A stretch of DNA of 64,000 bases. Source: Fodinibacter sp038330415 (GTDB lineage Bacteria; Actinomycetota; Actinomycetes; Actinomycetales; Dermatophilaceae). Position 1 is the first letter of the stretch, and every line of letters starts with the position of its first letter. The translations under genes and the position numbers were made by a program. Location of the stretch: contig JBBQNZ010000002.1 in assembly GCA_038330415.1 (NCBI GenBank), positions 12,003 to 76,002 of the forward strand, in the 5' to 3' direction. Below, one piece after another: positions 44,047-51,842 of the stretch. The notes beneath the pieces were generated by a model. It was not told where the DNA came from. It saw only the letters and a list, made by a program, of their open reading frames with translations, and did not search any database.

Positions 44047-44622
44047 TCATCCGGCGGGGACGCTCGACTCCTCCACGGCGGGCGCCGTGACCGGGCCGTC
44101 CCGCCACCGCTGGGGATGGGCCGCCAGCTCGAGCACGTCCAGCACGTCACGGGGCCACACGTCATCCGTCGTCATGGCGACGTCGGCGAGCGTCCACCAC
44201 CGGATGTCGGCCACCGTCAGCTGCTCCTCCTCGGTGTGGGCCGCCGTGTCGACCTCGAAGGCGGGCACCCGCACCACGTAGAACACCTCGACCTGGTCCA
44301 CGACCTTGTCGCTGTAGCCGTGCACGACCGTGCGGGTCAGCAGCGGGCCGACGAGGTCGGCGCCGGTCACGACCAGGCCGGTCTCCTCCCACAGCTCGCG
44401 CACGCCCGCCTCGAGGTCGCTCTCGCCGGGGTCCACGCCACCGCCGGGCGTCATCCACCAGTGCGTGACCGGGTCCAGGCCGAGGTCGGAGTCCAGGAAG
44501 AGCAGCATCCGGTCGGCCTCGTCGAGCACGAGCACCCGCACAGCACGGCGCGCATAACGGGGCCGGTCCTCGGGGGCCGGGACGACGAAGCCGGGCTGGC
44601 CGGGGAGCGGGGATGACGACAC
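44047..44622 (-). CDS. NUDIX hydrolase
   Basis: This protein of about 191 residues has a complete Nudix box, GGGVDPGESDLEAGVRELWEETGLV (G-x5-E-x7-R-E-U-x-E-E-x-G-U), and an upstream strand VRVLVLDEADRMLLFL. It cleaves a nucleoside diphosphate linked to another group; the substrate is unassigned. The GTG at 44622 (third codon of the longest frame) is preferred because a TAGCGT -10 box ends exactly 6 nt before it, whereas the first GTG at 44628 would sit inside the promoter. Confidence 0.88.
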   Translation of the reverse strand: MSSSPLPGQPGFVVPAPEDRPRYARRAVRVLVLDEADRMLLFLDSDLGLDPVTHWWMTPGGGVDPGESDLEAGVRELWEETGLVVTGADLVGPLLTRTVVHGYSDKVVDQVEVFYVVRVPAFEVDTAAHTEEEQLTVADIRWWTLADVAMTTDDVWPRDVLDVLELAAHPQRWRDGPVTAPAVEESSVPAG

Positions 44623-44628
44623 CGCCAC

Positions 44629-44663
44629 ACGCTAACCCGGTCCGCCCTACCCGTGGGTAACAT
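44629..44663. promoter_or_regulatory. Divergent leaderless promoters for NUDIX and DUF4442 genes
   Basis: TAGCGT (complement of 44629-44634) ends 6 nt before the NUDIX GTG at 44622. TAACAT (44658-44663) ends 6 nt before the DUF4442 GTG at 44670. The whole divergent control region is under 50 bp. Confidence 0.5.
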
Positions 44664-44669
44664 CAACGG

Positions 44670-45134
44670 GTGCCCGACACCTACGCGCTCTACCGGTCGA
44701 TGTCCGCCAAGCCGCTCGGCAAGCGGGCCTTCTCGCTGCTCTTTGCCAGCAAGGCGCCCTACTTCCGCACCGTGCGACCGCAGGTGCGCGACGTGCGCCC
44801 GCACCACGCCGAGCTCAGCATCCGCAAGCGCCGGGCCGTGCAGAACCACATCGGCACGCTGCACGCCATCGCGGTCTGCAACGGGCTCGAGGCCGCGATG
44901 GGGCTGCTCGCCGAGGCCACGACCCCCGAGGACCGGCGCTGGATCCCCAAGGGGATGCAGGTGGCCTACCTCGCGAAGTCGACGACCGACCTGCTCTGCG
45001 TCGCCGAGACCGACCCCACCGACTGGGCGCAGGTCGGCGACGTACCGGTGCGGGTCAAGGCGGTTCGCACCGACGGCGTCGTGGTCGTCGAGGGCGTCAT
45101 CACGATCTACGTCAGCGAGAGACCGGCTCGGTGA
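44670..45134 (+). CDS. DUF4442 hotdog-fold protein (thioesterase-like)
   Basis: This 154-residue protein has an N-terminal amphipathic region (YRSMSAKPLGKRAFSLLFASKAPYF) and a hotdog fold. The fold contains RRAVQNHIGTLHAIAVCNGLEAAMGLL (the long central helix with N-H-x-G-T-L-H) and later strands GMQVAYLAKSTTDLLCVAE and VVVVEGVITIYVSE. DUF4442 proteins resemble acyl-CoA thioesterases; catalysis here is inferred only. Its 3' end overlaps the convergent phosphatase gene by 23 bp. Confidence 0.82.
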   Translation: MPDTYALYRSMSAKPLGKRAFSLLFASKAPYFRTVRPQVRDVRPHHAELSIRKRRAVQNHIGTLHAIAVCNGLEAAMGLLAEATTPEDRRWIPKGMQVAYLAKSTTDLLCVAETDPTDWAQVGDVPVRVKAVRTDGVVVVEGVITIYVSERPAR

Positions 45135-45903
45135 GCCGCCGGCTCAGCCGCTCGACGTCAGCCTCGCTCCACCCCTGGGCGACCAGCCAGCCCGCCGCCC
45201 CGCCCCAGCCCTCGTCGACGGCGGTGAGGATGGCGCGGATCGAGTCCCCTTGGGGCAGCTGGTCGCTGAGCTTCTGCTGGGCCAGCGCCGCACCGTAGGC
45301 CTCACGCGGCATCAGCCGCCCGACGATCTGCTCGAGGCGCTCGCCGGTGAGCACGTAGTCGGCCACGATCTCGTCGTGCGGCACGCCGGCGACGTCGAGC
45401 GCCATCGCGACCACGGTGCCGGTGCGGTCCTTGCCGGCGGCGCAGTGCACCACTACTGCGCCCTCGGCGGTCGCGACCACCTCGAGGGCGGCGGCGACCG
45501 AGTCGGGGCGGCGGGCCAGGTAGCCGAGGTAGTGCTCGGCCCAGAACGACGCATCGCGCACCGGGTCGTCACCGCGCCACGGTAGCGCCCGGGCACCGAC
45601 CGCCTCCGCGCTCTCGTCGGGCACCTGCTCGACCATCAGGGAGTGGTGGTGGTGGGTCAGTGACTCCACCCGCTGCAGCGGCCCCGGGCCCTCCAGGTGA
45701 AGCTCGGTGCCGGTGCGCAGGTCGACGATGTCGGTGACCCCCAGCGCCTCGACGAGGTGCTCGACGTCGGCCTCGGTGAGGTCCTGCAGGTTGTCGGAGC
45801 GGATCAGGCGCCCGGATGCCGTGTGCCCGCCACCGCGCGTCGGCAGTCCCCCCAGGTCACGCATGTTGACGATGCCGTCGAGCTCGATCCACCGGTCCGT
45901 CAC
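45112..45903 (-). CDS. Tyrosine-protein phosphatase (dual-specificity-like)
   Basis: This 263-residue enzyme has the cysteine-phosphatase P-loop VVHCAAGKDRTG with nucleophile Cys154 and Arg160. The N-terminal segment is GIVNMRDLGGLPTRGGGHTASGRLIRSDNL and ends in DIVDLRTGTE. These define the Y_phosphatase3 group (MptpB-like), seen in M. tuberculosis PtpB and many actinobacteria. PtpB-type enzymes act on phosphotyrosine and phosphoinositides. No secretion signal is seen. A TAGGAT box ends 6 nt before its GTG. Confidence 0.9.
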   Translation of the reverse strand: MTDRWIELDGIVNMRDLGGLPTRGGGHTASGRLIRSDNLQDLTEADVEHLVEALGVTDIVDLRTGTELHLEGPGPLQRVESLTHHHHSLMVEQVPDESAEAVGARALPWRGDDPVRDASFWAEHYLGYLARRPDSVAAALEVVATAEGAVVVHCAAGKDRTGTVVAMALDVAGVPHDEIVADYVLTGERLEQIVGRLMPREAYGAALAQQKLSDQLPQGDSIRAILTAVDEGWGGAAGWLVAQGWSEADVERLSRRLTEPVSR

Positions 45904-45909
45904 CGTGTC

Positions 45910-45915
45910 ATCCTA
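45910..45915 (-). promoter_or_regulatory. -10 box TAGGAT of the phosphatase gene
   Basis: The complement of 45910-45915 reads TAGGAT, ending 6 nt before the GTG at 45903. The divergent hemW start is 40 bp away with a weaker GAGAAT box at 45932-45937. Confidence 0.45.
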
Positions 45916-45943
45916 GGTCGGGGGTCCGGGGGAGAATGGCGCG

Positions 45944-47164
45944 GTGCCCCGACTGCCCGACGGCGACCCCGCGCCCGAGACGGGCGAGCTGCCGCCCGAG
46001 GCGCTCGCCACCCTGGCCGGGTCGAAACTCGGGATGTACGTGCACGTGCCGTTCTGCGCGGTGCGCTGTGGCTACTGCGACTTCAACACCTACACGCTGA
46101 CCGAGCTCGGGCCGGGCGCCTCGACCTCGACCTTCGTCGACTCGGCGCTGACCGAGCTCGACGTCGCGGCCCGGGTGCTGGGCCCCGGGGCCGGCCTGGT
46201 CGACACCGTGTTCGTCGGGGGTGGCACGCCCACCCTGCTGCCGGCGGCCGACCTCGTGCGGTGCGTGGCCGGCATCCGGGAGCGGTTCGGGCTGGCCCCC
46301 GACGCCGAGGTGACCACCGAGGCCAACCCCGACTCGGTCACCGCCTCCGACCTCGCGGTGCTGGCGGATGGTGGGTTCACCCGGGTGTCGATCGGCATGC
46401 AGTCGGTGGTGCCGCACGTGCTGCGGACTCTCGAGCGCACCCACGACCCGGCGCGGGTGGCGACCGCGGTGGCCGGTGCCAGGGCGGCCGGGCTGGCGAC
46501 GAGCGTCGACCTGATCTACGGCACGCCGGGCGAGAGCCTCGCCGACTGGAGGACCAGCCTCGACGCTGCCGTGGCCCTCGAGCCCGACCACGTCTCGGCC
46601 TACGCGCTCGTCGTCGAGGAGGGCACCAAGCTGGCGGCGCAGGTGCGGCGCGGCGAGGTGGCGATGCCCGAGGGCGACGACGAGGCCGACAAGTACGAGC
46701 TGGCCGACTCGGTTCTGGCACAGGCTGGTTACGGCTGGTACGAGGTGAGCAACTGGTCGCGTGACGCCTCGGGGCGTTGCCGGCACAACGAGGGCTACTG
46801 GCGGGGCGACGCCTGGTGGGGGGTCGGGCCGGGCGCGCACAGCCACGTCGGGGGAGTGCGCTGGTGGAACGTGAAGCACCCGCGCCGGTATGCCGCCGCG
46901 CTGGCCGCGGGTGCGTCGCCGGCCGCCGGTCGCGAGACCCTCACGGCCGAGCAGCGGCACGACGAGGAGGTGCTGCTGGGGGTGCGGCTGCGCGAGGGGC
47001 TGCCGGTCGACGTGCTCGAGGCGGCCGGGCGCCCGGCCGTGGCCGGGCTGGTGGCAGACGGCCTGGTCGACGGGCGGGCGGCGGTGGGGGACCGGCGGGT
47101 CGTGCTCACCCTGCGTGGCCGCCTGCTGGCCGACACCGTGGTGCGCCGCCTGCTGGGGGTGTGA
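45944..47164 (+). CDS. hemW: Heme chaperone HemW (radical SAM)
   Basis: This 406-residue protein has the HemN-type radical-SAM site HVPFCAVRCGYCDFNTY (C38, C42, C45), VFVGGGTPTLLP, EANPDSV, RVSIGMQS, DLIYGTPGES and a C-terminal HemN domain. HemW binds heme and delivers it to membrane proteins; it lacks the extra residues of true coproporphyrinogen dehydrogenase. The GTG is chosen from conservation and the GAGAAT box 6 nt upstream. The lepA-to-hemW-to-hrcA order is the actinobacterial norm, but about 6 kb of accessory genes separates lepA and hemW here. Confidence 0.93.
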   Translation: MPRLPDGDPAPETGELPPEALATLAGSKLGMYVHVPFCAVRCGYCDFNTYTLTELGPGASTSTFVDSALTELDVAARVLGPGAGLVDTVFVGGGTPTLLPAADLVRCVAGIRERFGLAPDAEVTTEANPDSVTASDLAVLADGGFTRVSIGMQSVVPHVLRTLERTHDPARVATAVAGARAAGLATSVDLIYGTPGESLADWRTSLDAAVALEPDHVSAYALVVEEGTKLAAQVRRGEVAMPEGDDEADKYELADSVLAQAGYGWYEVSNWSRDASGRCRHNEGYWRGDAWWGVGPGAHSHVGGVRWWNVKHPRRYAAALAAGASPAAGRETLTAEQRHDEEVLLGVRLREGLPVDVLEAAGRPAVAGLVADGLVDGRAAVGDRRVVLTLRGRLLADTVVRRLLGV

Positions 47165-47171
47165 ACGACGG

Positions 47172-47203
47172 CGCGGCCGCCGGTCGGAGGACCGGCGGCC
47201 GCG
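47172..47203. terminator. Hairpin after hemW
   Basis: gcggccgccggtc pairs perfectly with gaccggcggccgc across a GGAG loop, with one more closing pair. It begins 8 bp after the hemW stop and faces the convergent DUF4870 gene. Confidence 0.75.
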
Positions 47204-47228
47204 TCTCGTCGCGAACCAGCGCGTCAGC

Positions 47229-47831
47229 TCACTTGACGAAGTGCGGGGTCATCGGCGGGTCCCACCACTCACCGTTGTTGGCCTTGATGGCGCCGACGAG
47301 GTGGACGATGATCGCGTAGAGGCCAGCGGCGATGATGAGCGGGATGCCGATGATCAGGCCGATGATCGTGATGCAGAAGATGATGCCCACGATGAAGGCG
47401 ATGCCGGCCGTGATCTGCACGTTGAGGGCGTTCGCCGAGTGGTGGTGCACGAACGGGCCGCGGTCCTTGTAGATCAGGTAGATCACCAGGGCGCACACGA
47501 AGCCCAGCGTGCCGCCGGACAGGATGGTGGCGGCCAGCGTGCCGCCGTGGGCGATGGTGCCCCAGGTGCGCTCGTCGGCCGGCGACATCGGGTTGGGCGG
47601 GGCGAGAGCCGTCCCGGGGGTCGCACCGGGGTAGGCCGGCGGGGGGAGCTGCGGCTGCGCGTACGGCGGCGGCGGCTGCTGCGCGTACTGCGGCTGCTCG
47701 AAGGCCGGTGGGGGCGGGGGCGTGGCCGACTCCGCGACGGGCACGAACTCGGTCACCTCGACATCCGCGGGCTGTGCAGGAGCAGTGGGGTCGCCCGGCG
47801 TCTCGTCGGGGCGGGGTGTGGTGTCGCTCAT
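47229..47831 (-). CDS. DUF4870 membrane protein with proline-rich tail
   Basis: This 200-residue protein has a cytosolic Pro/Gln/Tyr-rich N-terminus (about 1-80, with QPQYAQQPPPPYAQPQ) and a DUF4870 domain of about four hydrophobic helices. The domain shows WGTIAHGGTLAATILSGGTLGFVCALVIYLIYKDRGPFVHHHSANALNVQITAGIAF, then a long hydrophobic stretch ending in GLYAIIVHLVGAIKANNGEWW. The family is found in many bacteria with no assigned role. A GAGGAG sequence precedes the ATG, so this gene has a normal leader. Confidence 0.88.
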   Translation of the reverse strand: MSDTTPRPDETPGDPTAPAQPADVEVTEFVPVAESATPPPPPAFEQPQYAQQPPPPYAQPQLPPPAYPGATPGTALAPPNPMSPADERTWGTIAHGGTLAATILSGGTLGFVCALVIYLIYKDRGPFVHHHSANALNVQITAGIAFIVGIIFCITIIGLIIGIPLIIAAGLYAIIVHLVGAIKANNGEWWDPPMTPHFVK

Positions 47832-48004
47832 CGGAACTCCTCGATCTGGTGGGTCTACGTCAATGAAACACCCGGTGCGGCACCGACGGCCGCCGATCCG
47901 GGGTGTGGCCGGGGTCGCTCTCAGGGTCGGGTCAGGGCCGACCCCTACCGGTCACCGCCGTGGAGGGGGGATCACCCCACCCGGGCGATTGCCGCGGCCG
48001 CACC

Positions 48005-48039
48005 GACCCGGCATCGTGACGACCGGACCCGGCATCGTG
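48005..48039. repeat. Two copies of GACCCGGCATCGTG, 21 bp apart, before the G6PDH gene
   Basis: The 14-bp word occurs at 48005-48018 and 48026-48039, exactly two helical turns apart and 26 bp before the start codon. The phasing suits two molecules of a regulator on one DNA face. The rest of the 233-bp spacer shows no other clear signal. Confidence 0.5.
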
Positions 48040-48064
48040 GCCGGCACGAAAGGGGAGTTTCGGG

Positions 48065-49474
48065 ATGACGACGAGCGTCGACAGCACGACACCACGGCCG
48101 GGCGACGTCCTGGTCGTCTTCGGTATCACCGGTGACCTGGCCCGGGTGATGACCTTCCGGTCGCTGTACCGGCTCGAGGCCCGCGGCCTGCTCGACTGCC
48201 CGATCGTGGGCGTCGCGGCCGACGACTGGAGCATGGAGCAGCTGGTCGACCGGGCCCGCACCTCGATCGCGGCGACCGGCGAGACCATCGACGAGGAGGT
48301 CTTCGCGCGGTTCACCGACCGGCTCTCCTACGTGTCCGGCGACTTCGCCGACGACGCGACCTACGGCCGGGTGGCGGAGGCGATGGGCGGTGCCCGCACG
48401 CCGGTCTTCTACCTCGAGATCCCGCCCTTCCTGTTCGCGAAGGTCGTGGCCGGGCTGGCCGGGGCGGGGTTGAACACCGGGGCGCGGTTCGTCATCGAGA
48501 AGCCGTTCGGGCACGACCAGCAGTCAGCGGGTGACCTGGCCGCCGAGCTGCACCAGCACGTCGACGAGGCCCAGCTGTTCCGCATCGACCACTACCTCGG
48601 GAAGATGGGCCTGGAGGAGATCCTGCACCTGCGCTTCGCGAACGCGATCCTCGAGCCGGTGTGGAGCCGCCAGTACCTCGACAGCGTGCAGATCACCATG
48701 GCCGAGAGCTTCGGCGTCGACGACCGCGGCAGCTTCTACGACCCGGTGGGGGCGCTGCGCGATGTCGTGGTCAACCACCTCATGCAGCTCGTGGCGGCGG
48801 CCGCGATGGAGCCGCCCTCGCGCGGTGACCTGCACACCGTCAAGGAGTCGCAGGTCTCCCTGTTCCGCGCGGTCGAGGAGGCCGACCCGGCCCACTACGT
48901 GCGCGGCCAGTACGACGGCTACCAGGACATCAAGGGGGTCGCGCCCGGCTCCACCACCGAGACCTACGCGGCGTTGCGCCTCGACATCGAGAACTGGCGC
49001 TGGGCCGGCGTCCCCTTCTTCATCCGCACCGGGAAGCGCCTGCCGATGACCCAGACCGAGCTGCGGCTGGTCTTCAAGCGGCCGCCCCGGCTGGGCTTCT
49101 GGCCCAAGGACCACGACCCCGAGCCCAACCAGCTGGTGATCAAGATGGACCCCGCCACCGGCATCCGCTTCCAGGTCGATGCCAAGCGCACCGACCTGGG
49201 CCGGATCGGCCCGATCGAGCTCGACATGGAGTTCGCCGACGAGGGTGGCGAGGGAGCGACGCCCTACGAGGTGCTGCTCCACGCTGCGCTGGTCGGCGAC
49301 AGCACGAGGTTCAGCCGCCAGGACGGCATCGAGGAGACCTGGCGGGTCATGCAGCCCCTGCTCGACGCGCCACCACCGGTGCTGCCCTACGCGCCGGGCA
49401 GCTGGGGGCCGGAGGCCGGCAACGCAATCACGGCCGGCGTCGGTGGCTGGCACACACCGTGGATGCCACGCTGA
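48065..49474 (+). CDS. zwf: Glucose-6-phosphate dehydrogenase-like protein
   Basis: This 469-residue protein starts with a Rossmann strand DVLVVFGITGDLARVMTFRSLY, where typical Zwf has GATGDLAKRK. It has RFVIEKPFGHD, the substrate motif FRIDHYLGK (173-180) and FFIRTGKRLP. It should oxidise glucose-6-phosphate with NADP, or possibly another cofactor, to feed the pentose phosphate pathway. No tal, tkt or opcA neighbours are present, unlike the main actinobacterial zwf locus, so this is likely a second, divergent copy. The ATG has AAGGGGAG upstream and a phased repeat. Confidence 0.88.
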   Translation: MTTSVDSTTPRPGDVLVVFGITGDLARVMTFRSLYRLEARGLLDCPIVGVAADDWSMEQLVDRARTSIAATGETIDEEVFARFTDRLSYVSGDFADDATYGRVAEAMGGARTPVFYLEIPPFLFAKVVAGLAGAGLNTGARFVIEKPFGHDQQSAGDLAAELHQHVDEAQLFRIDHYLGKMGLEEILHLRFANAILEPVWSRQYLDSVQITMAESFGVDDRGSFYDPVGALRDVVVNHLMQLVAAAAMEPPSRGDLHTVKESQVSLFRAVEEADPAHYVRGQYDGYQDIKGVAPGSTTETYAALRLDIENWRWAGVPFFIRTGKRLPMTQTELRLVFKRPPRLGFWPKDHDPEPNQLVIKMDPATGIRFQVDAKRTDLGRIGPIELDMEFADEGGEGATPYEVLLHAALVGDSTRFSRQDGIEETWRVMQPLLDAPPPVLPYAPGSWGPEAGNAITAGVGGWHTPWMPR

Positions 49475-49479
49475 GCGGC

Positions 49480-49794
49480 ATGGAGCTCGTCGACCGCGTC
49501 CGCGCCCACCTGCCGACCGCCGAGGAGAAGCGGATGTTCGGCGGCACCGGGTTCATGGTCGACGGTGCCCTCGCCTGCTCGGCGAGCGAGCGTGGCCTGC
49601 TGGTGCGGGTCGGTGCGGACGCCCAGGCCGCTCTGCTGGAACGCAACGGTGTGGGGCCGATGGTCAAGGGTGGGCGCACGAGCCGGGGGTGGGTGCACGT
49701 CGACCCCCACGTCGTCGCCGAGGACACCGCGCTCCACGAGTGGCTCGACCGCGGGGCAGCGGCCGCCCGCGCCTCGGTCAGCCCGGCGCCGTGA
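49480..49794 (+). CDS. TfoX/Sxy N-terminal-domain protein
   Basis: This protein of about 104 residues has the TfoX_N fold signature EEKRMFGGTGFMVDGALACSASERGLLVRVG, plus ERNGVGPMV, SRGWVHVDP and HEWLDRGAAAA. TfoX proteins regulate competence in proteobacteria; in actinobacteria the small single-domain form has no known function. The ATG at 49480 is used; a GTG at 49459 overlapping the zwf end is an alternative. Its last 17 bp overlap the convergent DUF3097 gene. Confidence 0.82.
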   Translation: MELVDRVRAHLPTAEEKRMFGGTGFMVDGALACSASERGLLVRVGADAQAALLERNGVGPMVKGGRTSRGWVHVDPHVVAEDTALHEWLDRGAAAARASVSPAP

Positions 49795-50653
49795 CGAAGT
49801 CGATCAGCTCCTCGACCCGGCCGAGCAGCTCGGGCTCGAGGTCGGCGTAGGTCTCGACCGACGCCAGGATGCGGCGCCAGGCCAGCGCGAGGTCGGCCTG
49901 GGTCGAGTGCGGCCAGCCGAGGTGCGCGGCGATGCCCGCCTTCCACGAGGTCCCGCGCGGGATCACCGGCCAGGCCTGCATCCCGAGGCGCTGCGGCTTC
50001 ACCGACTGCCACACGTCGACGTAGGGGTGGCCCACGACGAGCACGTGGGCGGCATACGGCTGCACGGCCCGCGCCTCCTGCACAACCCGCCACTCCTTGG
50101 TGCCGGGCACGAGGTGGTCGACGAGCACGCCCATCCGACGCCCCGGACCGGGGGCGACGTCGCGGATCGCCCCGGCGAGGTCGTCGACGCCGTCGAGCAG
50201 CTCGACCACCACGCCCTCGACCCGCAGGTCGGCGCCCCACACCTTTTCGACCAGCTCGGCATCGTGCTTGCCCTCGACGTAGAGGCGGGACCCGATGGCG
50301 ACCCGGGCCCGCTGCCCGGTCACCGTGCGCGAGCCGCTGGCGGTGCGTGCGGATGCCGCCCGCGCCCGTTCCAGCTCGGCGTCCGCTGTCGCGCGTGGGG
50401 GGGTGAGGGTGACCGGTGCGCCGTCGACGAGGAAACCAGGCCCGAGGCGGAAGCCCTTGGTGCGGCCGTGCCGGTCCTCGAGGTGCACCACGCGCACGCC
50501 GCCGGCCTTCTCCACGCGCACCACGGCGCCCACCCAGCCGGTTTCGACGTCCTCCACCACGGTGCCGGGCTCGGCGGGGAGCTCGACCGAGCGTCCCCGC
50601 GGCGGCCGCCGCCAGTCGCCCCCCAGCACGTCGCTGCCGTACCCGTTCGTCAC
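49778..50653 (-). CDS. DUF3097 family protein, TOPRIM-like centre
   Basis: This 291-residue protein of an actinobacteria-specific family starts YGSDVLGGDWRRPP and has TVVEDVETGWVGAVVRVEKAGG and RTKGFRLGPGFLVDG. A central segment (RLYVEGKHDAELVEKVWGADLRVEG and MGVLVDHLVPGTKE) places an E-G-K-H-D and a later DH in positions resembling TOPRIM metal ligands. The C-terminal part has YVDVWQSVKPQRLGMQAWPVIPRGTSWKAGI. I infer a nucleic-acid-related role, unproven. A TAGCCT box (complement of 50661-50666) ends 7 nt before its GTG. Confidence 0.85.
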   Translation of the reverse strand: MTNGYGSDVLGGDWRRPPRGRSVELPAEPGTVVEDVETGWVGAVVRVEKAGGVRVVHLEDRHGRTKGFRLGPGFLVDGAPVTLTPPRATADAELERARAASARTASGSRTVTGQRARVAIGSRLYVEGKHDAELVEKVWGADLRVEGVVVELLDGVDDLAGAIRDVAPGPGRRMGVLVDHLVPGTKEWRVVQEARAVQPYAAHVLVVGHPYVDVWQSVKPQRLGMQAWPVIPRGTSWKAGIAAHLGWPHSTQADLALAWRRILASVETYADLEPELLGRVEELIDFVTAPG

Positions 50654-50660
50654 GGCGGGA

Positions 50661-50666
50661 AGGCTA
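50661..50666 (-). promoter_or_regulatory. -10 box TAGCCT of the DUF3097 gene
   Basis: The complement of 50661-50666 ends 7 nt before the GTG at 50653, with no Shine-Dalgarno. The CIRCE element for the divergent hrcA lies 57 bp away. Confidence 0.4.
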
Positions 50667-50722
50667 CGCGACGTCGAGGGTGGTTCCCGGCATTCGCGTG
50701 GGTCGGACCCGGGCCGTTAGAA

Positions 50723-50749
50723 TTGGCACTCGACGCGCGAGAGTGCCAG
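50723..50749 (+). promoter_or_regulatory. CIRCE operator of hrcA-dnaJ
   Basis: TTGGCACTC, nine bases, then GAGTGCCAG forms the HrcA-binding inverted repeat (consensus TTAGCACTC-N9-GAGTGCTAA), 45 bp before the hrcA ATG. It shows heat-shock autoregulation of the hrcA-dnaJ-rsmE operon. Confidence 0.88.
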
Positions 50750-50793
50750 CATGCGCGCCTGCCGTCCGTTCCAGACGTCCCGGAGGTGACCAC

Positions 50794-51828
50794 ATGATGA
50801 GTGAGGACCGCCGGCTGCGCGTGTTGCGCGCCATCGTCCAGGACTACGTCGAGACCTCCGAGCCGGTCGGCTCCAAGGCGCTGCTCGAGCGCCACCACCT
50901 CGGCGTGTCGGCCGCGACCGTGCGCAACGACATGGCCGCGCTCGAGGAGGAGGGGCTGATCGCTGCCCCACACACCAGCGCCGGGCGCGTTCCCACCGAC
51001 GCCGGCTACCGCCTGTTCGTCGATCGGCTCTCGGCCGTGAAGCCGATGAGCGCGGCCGAGCAGCGCGCCATCGCCCAGTTCCTCGAGGGCGCCGTCGACC
51101 TCGACGACGTCGTCGACCGCACCGTGCGCCTGCTCGCCTCGCTGACCCGTCAGGTCGCCGTCGTGCAGTACCCGTCGCTCGCGCGTTCGTCGGTGCGCCA
51201 CGTCGAGCTGGTCCCGATCAGCACCGACCGGCTGCTCGTGGTGCTCATCACCACCACCGGCCGGGTCGAGCAGCGTGTCATCGAGGTCGGCACCGACCTG
51301 CTCTCCGGCGACGGCGAGGGCACCCTGTCGACGCTGCGCACCGAGCTCAACCGCGCCGCGAGCGGGCGCCCCCTCGCCGAGGCGGCCCACGAGCTGTCGG
51401 CGGTGCCCGAGCGCCTCGACCCCGCCGTGCGCGACCTCGTGCGCGCCGTCAGCACCGCCCTCGAGGACTCCCTGGTCGAGGAGCGCGAAGAGCGGGTCGT
51501 GCTCGCCGGCACCGCCAACCTGGCGCGGGTCGGGCCCGACTTCACCATGAGCCTTGGCCCGGTGCTCGAGGCCCTCGAAGAGCACGTCGTGCTGCTCAAG
51601 CTGCTCGGCACCGTCGCCGAGCAGGGCGGCAGCATCGCCGTGCGCATCGGCCACGAGAACCCGTATGCCGGGCTGCAGACCACCTCGATGGTCACCTCGG
51701 GCTACGGCGCCGGCGCCGACCTGGTGGCCGGCCTCGGGGTCGTCGGCCCCACCCGCATGGACTACCCGACCACGATGGCCTCCGTGCGGGCCGTCGCCAC
51801 CTACGTCTCGCGCATCCTCGCGGAGTAA
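50794..51828 (+). CDS. hrcA: Heat-inducible repressor HrcA
   Basis: This 344-residue repressor has an N-terminal winged helix (RRLRVLRAIVQDYVETSEPVGSKALLERHHLGVSAATVRNDMAALEEEGLI), HTSAGRVPTDAGYRLFVD, a GAF-like middle (VELVPISTDRLLVVLITTTGRVEQRVI) and a C-terminal SIAVRIGHEN and GYGAGADLVAGLGVVGPTRMDY. The first of two adjacent ATGs is chosen, with GGAGGT 7 nt upstream. HrcA binds the CIRCE element in its own promoter and is released on heat shock when GroEL is occupied. Confidence 0.95.
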   Translation: MMSEDRRLRVLRAIVQDYVETSEPVGSKALLERHHLGVSAATVRNDMAALEEEGLIAAPHTSAGRVPTDAGYRLFVDRLSAVKPMSAAEQRAIAQFLEGAVDLDDVVDRTVRLLASLTRQVAVVQYPSLARSSVRHVELVPISTDRLLVVLITTTGRVEQRVIEVGTDLLSGDGEGTLSTLRTELNRAASGRPLAEAAHELSAVPERLDPAVRDLVRAVSTALEDSLVEEREERVVLAGTANLARVGPDFTMSLGPVLEALEEHVVLLKLLGTVAEQGGSIAVRIGHENPYAGLQTTSMVTSGYGAGADLVAGLGVVGPTRMDYPTTMASVRAVATYVSRILAE

Positions 51829-51842
51829 GGACCAACCTCCCT

